Source: JBBQDK01 sp038319625 (lineage in GTDB: Bacteria; Pseudomonadota; Gammaproteobacteria; JBBQDK01). From it: 10,641 nt of DNA. The stretch lies in contig JBBQDK010000103.1 of the NCBI GenBank assembly GCA_038319625.1, positions 1 through 10,641 of the forward strand, in the 5' to 3' direction. The notes beneath the pieces are model-generated. The model made no database searches. It saw only the letters and a program-made list of their open reading frames with translations, and was not told where the DNA came from. The position numbers and the translations under genes were made by a program. Positions 6,364-10,641 of the stretch are shown here, piece after piece. Every line of letters starts with the position of its first letter. Positions within the stretch are counted from its first letter, which is position 1.

Positions 6364-7578
6364 TTGTTCGACGATTTCCCCAGAATTAAACGCCTGCCGC
6401 CCTATGTCTTCAATATTGTCAATGACTTGAAGGCCAAAGCGCGTGCCCGTGGTGAAGACGTCATCGATTTCGGCATGGGCAATCCCGATCAGCCGACGCC
6501 CAAACACATTGTCGACAAGCTGGTCGAGGCGGCGCAGCGCGATGATACGCACCGCTATTCGGTTTCCAAAGGCATACCGCGCCTGCGCCGCGCCATCTGC
6601 AACTGGTATAAGCGCCGTTTCGACGTCGACCTCGATCCGGATACCGAGGCCATTGTTACCATCGGTTCGAAGGAAGGCCTGGCGCATCTGGCCCTTGCGA
6701 CACTGGGCCCGGGTGACGCGGTGCTGGTACCGAATCCGGCCTATCCGATTCATCCCTACGGCTTCGTCATCGCCGGTGCCGATATCCGCCATGTGCCTTT
6801 GCTCCCCGGCGTGGATTTTTTCGCTGAAATGGAGAAGGCCATCAAGGATTCCTGGCCCAAGCCCAAAATGCTGGTGCTGAACTTCCCGGGTAATCCGACC
6901 ACGCAATGCGTGGACCTGGAATTCTTCGAGAAGGTGGTCGCCATCGCCAAGGAAAACGAAATCTGGGTGGTGCACGATCTGGCCTATGCCGATATCGCCT
7001 TCGACGGTTATGTCGCACCATCGATCCTGCAGGTGCCCGGTGCCAAGGAAGTTGCCGTGGAATTCTTCACACTCTCCAAGAGCTACAACATGCCCGGTTG
7101 GCGCGTCGGTTTCATGTGCGGCAACAGCACACTGGTCGCCGCACTCGCGCGCATGAAGTCGTATCACGACTACGGTATGTTCACACCGATCCAGATCGCC
7201 GCGATCACGGCCTTGGAAGGCCCGCAGGATTGCGTGCGTGAAATCGCCGATATGTATCGCCGGCGCCGCGACGTATTATGCGACGGTCTCAATTCAGTGG
7301 GCTGGCATGTCGAGAAACCCCGGGCCAGTATGTTTGTGTGGGCGCCGATTCCCGAACAGTTCCGCGCGCTGGGTTCGTTGGACTTCACCAAGCTGCTGCT
7401 CGAAGAGGCCAAGGTCGCCGTGGCGCCGGGTATCGGCTTTGGCAGTTACGGCGACGACCATGTGCGCTTCGGCCTGATCGAAAATGAACACCGCACGCGG
7501 CAGGCGATCCGCGGCATCAAAGACATGTTCCGCAAGCACAAAAAGCCGACCGGTGCGGCAGGGGGAAGCGCTCAGTGA
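6364..7578 (+). CDS. alaC: Alanine aminotransferase AlaC
   Basis: AlaC is a PLP-dependent class I/II aminotransferase that interconverts pyruvate plus glutamate with alanine plus 2-oxoglutarate in the cytoplasm. From TTG 6364 it is 404 aa. The N-terminal RIKRLPPYVFNI, FGMGNPDQPTP, the PLP-phosphate loop TIGSKEGLAH and VVHDLAYAD (Asp205, which binds the pyridine nitrogen) are visible. The Schiff-base lysine is Lys239 in TLSKSYNMPGWRVGF, and VRFGLIEN lies near the end. It closely matches E. coli AlaC (YfdZ) as remembered. The frame extends to ATG 6304, but those 20 codons lack family similarity, ATG 6304 lies inside the predicted -10, and GGA 6354-6356 sits 7 nt before the TTG; hence this start. 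It overlaps hom by GTGA. Confidence 0.93.
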   Translation: MFDDFPRIKRLPPYVFNIVNDLKAKARARGEDVIDFGMGNPDQPTPKHIVDKLVEAAQRDDTHRYSVSKGIPRLRRAICNWYKRRFDVDLDPDTEAIVTIGSKEGLAHLALATLGPGDAVLVPNPAYPIHPYGFVIAGADIRHVPLLPGVDFFAEMEKAIKDSWPKPKMLVLNFPGNPTTQCVDLEFFEKVVAIAKENEIWVVHDLAYADIAFDGYVAPSILQVPGAKEVAVEFFTLSKSYNMPGWRVGFMCGNSTLVAALARMKSYHDYGMFTPIQIAAITALEGPQDCVREIADMYRRRRDVLCDGLNSVGWHVEKPRASMFVWAPIPEQFRALGSLDFTKLLLEEAKVAVAPGIGFGSYGDDHVRFGLIENEHRTRQAIRGIKDMFRKHKKPTGAAGGSAQ

Positions 7579-8885
7579 AACCGGTAAATGTAGGCCTGCT
7601 GGGCTTGGGCACGGTCGGCGGTGGCACGGTGAACGTGCTGGCGCGCAATGCCGAAGAGATCACCCGGCGCGCCGGACGCGGCATCCGCATCAGTCATGCG
7701 GCCGCGCGCGACATCAAGAATCCGGATGAACTGCGCCTCGACGGCATCGAGATCACCGACGATGCCTTTAAACTGGTCGAGCATCCCGACATTCAGATCA
7801 TCGTCGAACTGATCGGTGGCGATCAACCGGCGCTGGATCTGGTGCTGCGTGCCATCGCCAGCGGCAAGCACGTGGTCACCGCCAACTAGGCGCTGATCGC
7901 CAAGCACGGCAACGAGATCTTCGCCGCCGCGCACAAGGCCGGCGTCATGGTGGCCTTCGAGGCGGCGGTCGCCGGCGGCATTCCCATCATCAAGGCGATC
8001 CGCGAAGGTCTGGCCGGCAATCGCATCCAGTGGCTGGCGGGCATCATCAACGGCACCGGCAATTACATCCTCAGCGAAATGCGCGACAAGGGCCGCGACT
8101 TCGCCGAAGTACTGGCCGAAGCACAGGCACTTGGCTATGCCGAGGCCGATCCGACCTTCGATGTCGAGGGCATCGACGCCGCGCACAAGCTGACCATCCT
8201 GGCCTCCATCGCTTTCGGCATACCATTGCAGTTCGACAAAGTCTACACCGAAGGTATCGCCAATATCGCCAGTGAGGACGTCGTCAATGCAGAGGCCTTT
8301 GGTTACCGCATCAAGAATCTCGGTATCGCGCGGCGCACCCCGACCGGGATCGAACTACGCGTGCATCCGACGCTGATTCCCGAACGGCGTCTGATCGCCA
8401 ATGTCGACGGCGTGAAGAACGCCGTGCTGGTGATGGCCGACGCCGTCGGTCCGACCTTGTACTACGGCGCCGGTGCGGGCGCCGAACCGACCGCATCGGC
8501 GGTGGTCGCCGATCTGGTCGATGTAACGCGCACACTGACGGTCGATCCGGAAAACCGTGTGCCGCATCTCGCCTTCCAACCCAATGCGATCTCCGACATC
8601 CCGATCCTGCCGATGGATCAGATCGAAACCGCTTATTATCTGCGCCTGCGTGCGCAGGACCGTCCCGGTGTGCTGGCCGACATCACCCGCATTCTCGGTG
8701 ATCTGCACATCAGCATCGAGGCGATTCTGCAAAAGGAACCGCCTCCCGAACAGAGCGACGCGTCCATCATCCTGCTAACCCACGTGGTGCGCGAACAGCG
8801 CATGAACGATGCCATCCGTCGCATCGAGGCGCTTGAGTCGATCAGCGGCAAGGTGACACGGATCCGCCTGGAAAGTTTGCAGTAG
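7575..8885 (+). pseudogene. hom: Homoserine dehydrogenase with in-frame amber codon at the TANK lysine
   Basis: Hom reduces aspartate semialdehyde to homoserine with NAD(P)H, the branch point to threonine and methionine. The whole frame is 436 codons plus stop, normal for the ACT-containing form. Visible are the Rossmann motif GLGTVG (10-15), GIINGTGNYIL (156-166), DPTFDVEGIDAAHKL (192-206), and a C-terminal ACT domain from about 354, which mediates threonine feedback in this family. Codon 105 (7887-7889) is TAG where relatives read AAG/AAA in VVTANKAL, the conserved catalytic lysine. No frameshift or other damage is seen. If real, translation yields a 104-aa N-terminal piece; a restart at ATG 7947 (AAGG upstream) would lack that lysine. 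The GTG start has a GGGGGAAG ribosome site and overlaps the alaC stop, implying coupling. Confidence 0.92.
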
Positions 8886-8892
8886 ATATATT

Positions 8893-9038
8893 TTGAACCG
8901 CCAAGGACGCCAAGGGTTTTTATGTCATGAAGCCGGATCCACCCTGTAACACACAGAGACTATCTGCTAAGACTGTAACACCGATTGATTTTTTTATATT
9001 CGATCCCCTTGGCGCCCTTGGCGTCCTTGGCGGTTCAA
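8893..9038. repeat. 146-bp element bounded by a perfect 24-nt inverted repeat
   Basis: The arms at 8893-8916 and 9015-9038 are perfect reverse complements. The left arm begins TTGAACC and continues as two 9-nt units, CGCCAAGGA and CGCCAAGGG. The right arm is extended inward by a third unit (from about 9006). The 98-bp interior is AT-rich and includes a direct repeat CTGTAACAC (8944-8952 and 8973-8981) and an isolated -10-like TATATT (8995-9000). It lies 7 bp after the hom stop and ends 14 bp before the thrC ribosome site. It resembles small dispersed or MITE-like intergenic repeats and would form a long stem in a hom-thrC transcript. No protein is encoded. Confidence 0.85.
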
Positions 9039-9066
9039 GATTAATTTTTACCAGGGTAATCGCACA

Positions 9067-10143
9067 ATGCCATTCCGTCCCCGCTACACCGGCCTGATTG
9101 AAAAATACCGCGACCGTCTGCCGATCCACGACGACACCCGAATCATCAGCCTCGGCGAAGGCAATACGCCGTTGATACGCTTGAACAACATTCCGAAGCT
9201 GCTCGGCAAGGATGTCGACGTCTACGTCAAGTATGAAGGTCTGAATCCGACCGGTTCTTTCAAGGATCGCGGCATGACCATGGCCGTGACCAAGGCGGTG
9301 GAGGAGGACAGCCGCGCTATCATCTGCGCCTCGACCGGGAATACCTCGGCCGCCGCCGCCGCGTATGCCGCGCGTGCTGGCATCCGTTGCTTCGTGCTGA
9401 TTCCGGACGGCAAGATCGCTCTCGGCAAGCTCGCTCAGGCCATGATCCACGGCGCCGTCGTGATCCAGATCAAAGGCAACTTCGACGCCGGCATGCAGCT
9501 TGTCAAGGATGTCGCCAAGCACGCGCCGGTGACCATCGTCAATTCCATCAACCCGTATCGCCTGCAGGGCCAGAAGACCGCCGCCTTCGAGATCGTCGAA
9601 GAGCTGGAATGTGCACCGGACTTTCACTGCCTGCCGGTCGGCAACGCCGGTAACATCACCGCGCACTGGATGGGTTACTGCGAATACGCCAGCCACGGCA
9701 TTGTCAACAACCGCCCGACGATGGTCGGCTATCAGGCGGCGGGCGCGGCACCGTTCCTGCGCGGCCATATGGTCGATAACCCCGACACCGTCGCCACTGC
9801 GATCCGCATCGGCCACCCGCAGAGCTGGGACATGGCCTGGCTGGCACAGCAGGAATCCGGCGGCTGGTTCGATGAGTGCACCGACGAACTCATCCTCGCC
9901 GCGCAGAAACTGCTTACGGAGAAGGAGGGTGTGTTCTGCGAACCGGCTTCCGCCACCTCGCTGGCCGGTGCGATGCGCGACATCAGGTCCGGCAGGATTC
10001 CCGAAGGCAGCAAGGTGGTCTGCACCCTTACCGGTCACGGACTGAAAGACCCCGATACGGCCATCAAACAGAGCGCGGCGCTGATGCTGCCCGTCGAGGC
10101 GCAACTGGACGCAGTAAAGAAAGCCATCCTGGACAATATGTAA
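9067..10143 (+). CDS. thrC: Threonine synthase
   Basis: ThrC converts O-phospho-L-homoserine to threonine, the last step of the pathway, using PLP in the cytoplasm. The protein is 358 aa, the short Bacillus/archaea-like form rather than the roughly 430-aa enteric form. The substrate-binding SLGEGNTPLIRL is at 28-39, and the Schiff-base lysine is Lys66 in NPTGSFKDRGM. The serine/asparagine loop ASTGNTSAAAAAYAARAG, the phosphate-binding PVGNAGNITAHWMGY and the C-terminal TGHGLKDPD are all present. ATG 9067 has AGGG at 9053-9056. It is the third gene of alaC-hom-thrC but is separated from hom by 181 bp holding the inverted-repeat element. A nonsense codon in hom could reduce its expression by polarity if it is cotranscribed. 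Confidence 0.96.
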   Translation: MPFRPRYTGLIEKYRDRLPIHDDTRIISLGEGNTPLIRLNNIPKLLGKDVDVYVKYEGLNPTGSFKDRGMTMAVTKAVEEDSRAIICASTGNTSAAAAAYAARAGIRCFVLIPDGKIALGKLAQAMIHGAVVIQIKGNFDAGMQLVKDVAKHAPVTIVNSINPYRLQGQKTAAFEIVEELECAPDFHCLPVGNAGNITAHWMGYCEYASHGIVNNRPTMVGYQAAGAAPFLRGHMVDNPDTVATAIRIGHPQSWDMAWLAQQESGGWFDECTDELILAAQKLLTEKEGVFCEPASATSLAGAMRDIRSGRIPEGSKVVCTLTGHGLKDPDTAIKQSAALMLPVEAQLDAVKKAILDNM

Positions 10144-10151
10144 ACCATCAG

Positions 10152-10170
10152 CTGCGGGGCGCTGCCGCAG
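10152..10170 (+). terminator. Small hairpin just after thrC
   Basis: CTGCGG (10152-10157) pairs with CCGCAG (10165-10170) around a 7-nt loop, 8 bp after the thrC stop. No T-run follows, so intrinsic termination is doubtful. Confidence 0.25.
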
Positions 10171-10207
10171 TCCCCGTTCCTGGTCCGATACCCGATCCTT
10201 TTGTGGC

Positions 10208-10269
10208 ATGCATCACACGCCCAGAACGTGTGGTGCATATACTTGTCCTATGGACAGGCGCTGGGCGCC
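10208..10269. promoter_or_regulatory. Cluster of three inverted repeats upstream of the sensor gene
   Basis: Three inverted repeats lie in a row. The first is ATGCATCACACG (10208-10219) with CGTGTGGTGCAT (10227-10238), 12 pairs including one G-T, loop CCCAGAA. The second is TGTCC-TAT-GGACA (10244-10256). The third is GGCGC-TGG-GCGCC (10257-10269). A -10-like TATACT (10238-10243) overlaps the end of the first, but no convincing -35 is present. They may be operator sites for the following gene or structural RNA hairpins ending the thrC transcript; the sequence alone does not decide. Confidence 0.4.
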
Positions 10270-10311
10270 GAAGGGTTTGCCCGGGTAATCTGCAAGGCAG
10301 TTCGGATGGTG

Positions 10312-10641
10312 ATGTTGAGGAGTATCAAAAGCAAGATCCTGGTGTTCGCCATTCTGGCAACGCTGATCCCGTCGCTGGGTCTTGGACTGCTGTCGTTCCG
10401 ACAAAATGAGGCGCTGATCGCCGACAATGTCGGGCGTGAACTGCGCTCACTGGCGAGTTACGCCAGTCGCGAACTGGAATTGTGGGTCAATGAGCGTGTC
10501 CATGATGTCCGCACGCTGTCCACTTCCAGTGCAGTGATCGATGGCCTGTCCGGCGTGGTCAGGCCGCGCGCGGACGGAACCGGCACCGATCCGCAAGCCC
10601 TGACGCAATATCTGCGCTCCGTTCAAGAGAAGCTGCCAACG
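10312..10641 (+). CDS. Membrane-bound signalling protein, N-terminal part (3' end outside window)
   Basis: The first 110 codons of a longer gene are seen, open to the window edge. The start MLRSIKSKILVFAILATL gives a basic cytoplasmic tip followed by one hydrophobic segment (about 9-28). A helical, charged stretch (NEALIADNVGRELRSLASYASRELELWVNERVHDVRTLS) then follows, typical of the start of a periplasmic Cache-type sensor domain. Such N-termini are found in sensor histidine kinases, diguanylate cyclases, nucleotide cyclases and chemoreceptors; the output domain is outside the window, so no function can be assigned. GGA at 10304-10306 is a modest ribosome site before ATG 10312. It lies 168 bp after thrC, beyond several palindromes, and is probably an independent unit. 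Confidence 0.8.
   Translation, partial: MLRSIKSKILVFAILATLIPSLGLGLLSFRQNEALIADNVGRELRSLASYASRELELWVNERVHDVRTLSTSSAVIDGLSGVVRPRADGTGTDPQALTQYLRSVQEKLPT

Noticed and set aside
6220..7167. Minus-strand frame that extends the Mth938 gene by about 316 codons over alaC
   Set aside because: The extension is antisense to alaC and unlike any family; the conserved domain begins at the ATG at 6217-6219. A fusion protein is not supported.
7887..7889. Pyrrolysine encoded by TAG in hom
   Set aside because: TAG also ends smrB and hom itself here, no pyl genes are visible, and the acylated side chain of pyrrolysine would be a poor substitute for a catalytic lysine. Kept only as a check.
7947..8885. Independent 312-codon gene starting at ATG 7947
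   Set aside because: It is the continuation of the hom frame after the amber codon. A restart is possible, but it is not a separate gene.
8920..10209. 429-codon open frame on the minus strand over thrC
   Set aside because: It is antisense to an unmistakable threonine synthase, its product has no recognisable motif, and long antisense frames are common opposite GC-rich codons.
1..10641. A previously undescribed multi-gene defence, biosynthetic or mobile system
   Set aside because: Apart from the IS fragment, the orphan glycosyltransferase and the partial sensor gene, every gene belongs to a well-known housekeeping or stress family in familiar order. No cluster of unknown genes is present.

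Overview
The window looks like a chromosomal segment of a moderately GC-rich gammaproteobacterium. The gene order surE-pcm-nlpD-rpoS is a gammaproteobacterial hallmark, and alaC-hom-thrC is a common housekeeping arrangement in beta- and gammaproteobacteria. The short (about 358 aa) threonine synthase and the Pcm N-terminus (GIGMTSQRTRERL) resemble Chromatiales/Pseudomonas-type lineages rather than enterics; this placement is from remembered family sequences, not a search.

Layout. Positions 1-222 are the C-terminal end of an IS4-type transposase. A visibly AT-richer stretch follows, with an orphan family 2 glycosyltransferase (325-1290) and about 370 bases with no recognisable gene. From 1664 the base composition becomes that of the core genome. 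A SmrB-like endonuclease gene on the minus strand diverges from surE. On the plus strand, surE (nucleotidase), pcm (isoaspartyl repair methyltransferase), nlpD (LysM/degenerate LytM lipoprotein) and rpoS (sigma S) follow in close succession, linking stationary-phase survival functions. rpoS converges on a minus-strand Mth938/DUF498 gene, with a perfect GC-rich hairpin between the two. A second plus-strand operon then runs alaC (alanine aminotransferase), hom (homoserine dehydrogenase) and thrC (threonine synthase). The window ends in the first 110 codons of a membrane sensor protein.

The strongest anomaly is in hom. The frame is full length (436 codons plus stop), but codon 105, the lysine of the conserved TANK motif, reads TAG. 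This is either a sequencing error, a very recent inactivating mutation, or a suppressed codon. Between hom and thrC lies a 146-bp element bounded by a perfect 24-nt inverted repeat built of 9-nt CGCCAAGGN units. Other points of interest are a probable TTG start for alaC placed by a promoter that overlaps the upstream ATG, overlapping back-to-back -10 elements between smrB and surE, an extended -10 promoter just before rpoS, and a cluster of palindromes before the sensor gene. I see no tRNA, rRNA, CRISPR array or multi-gene novel system.
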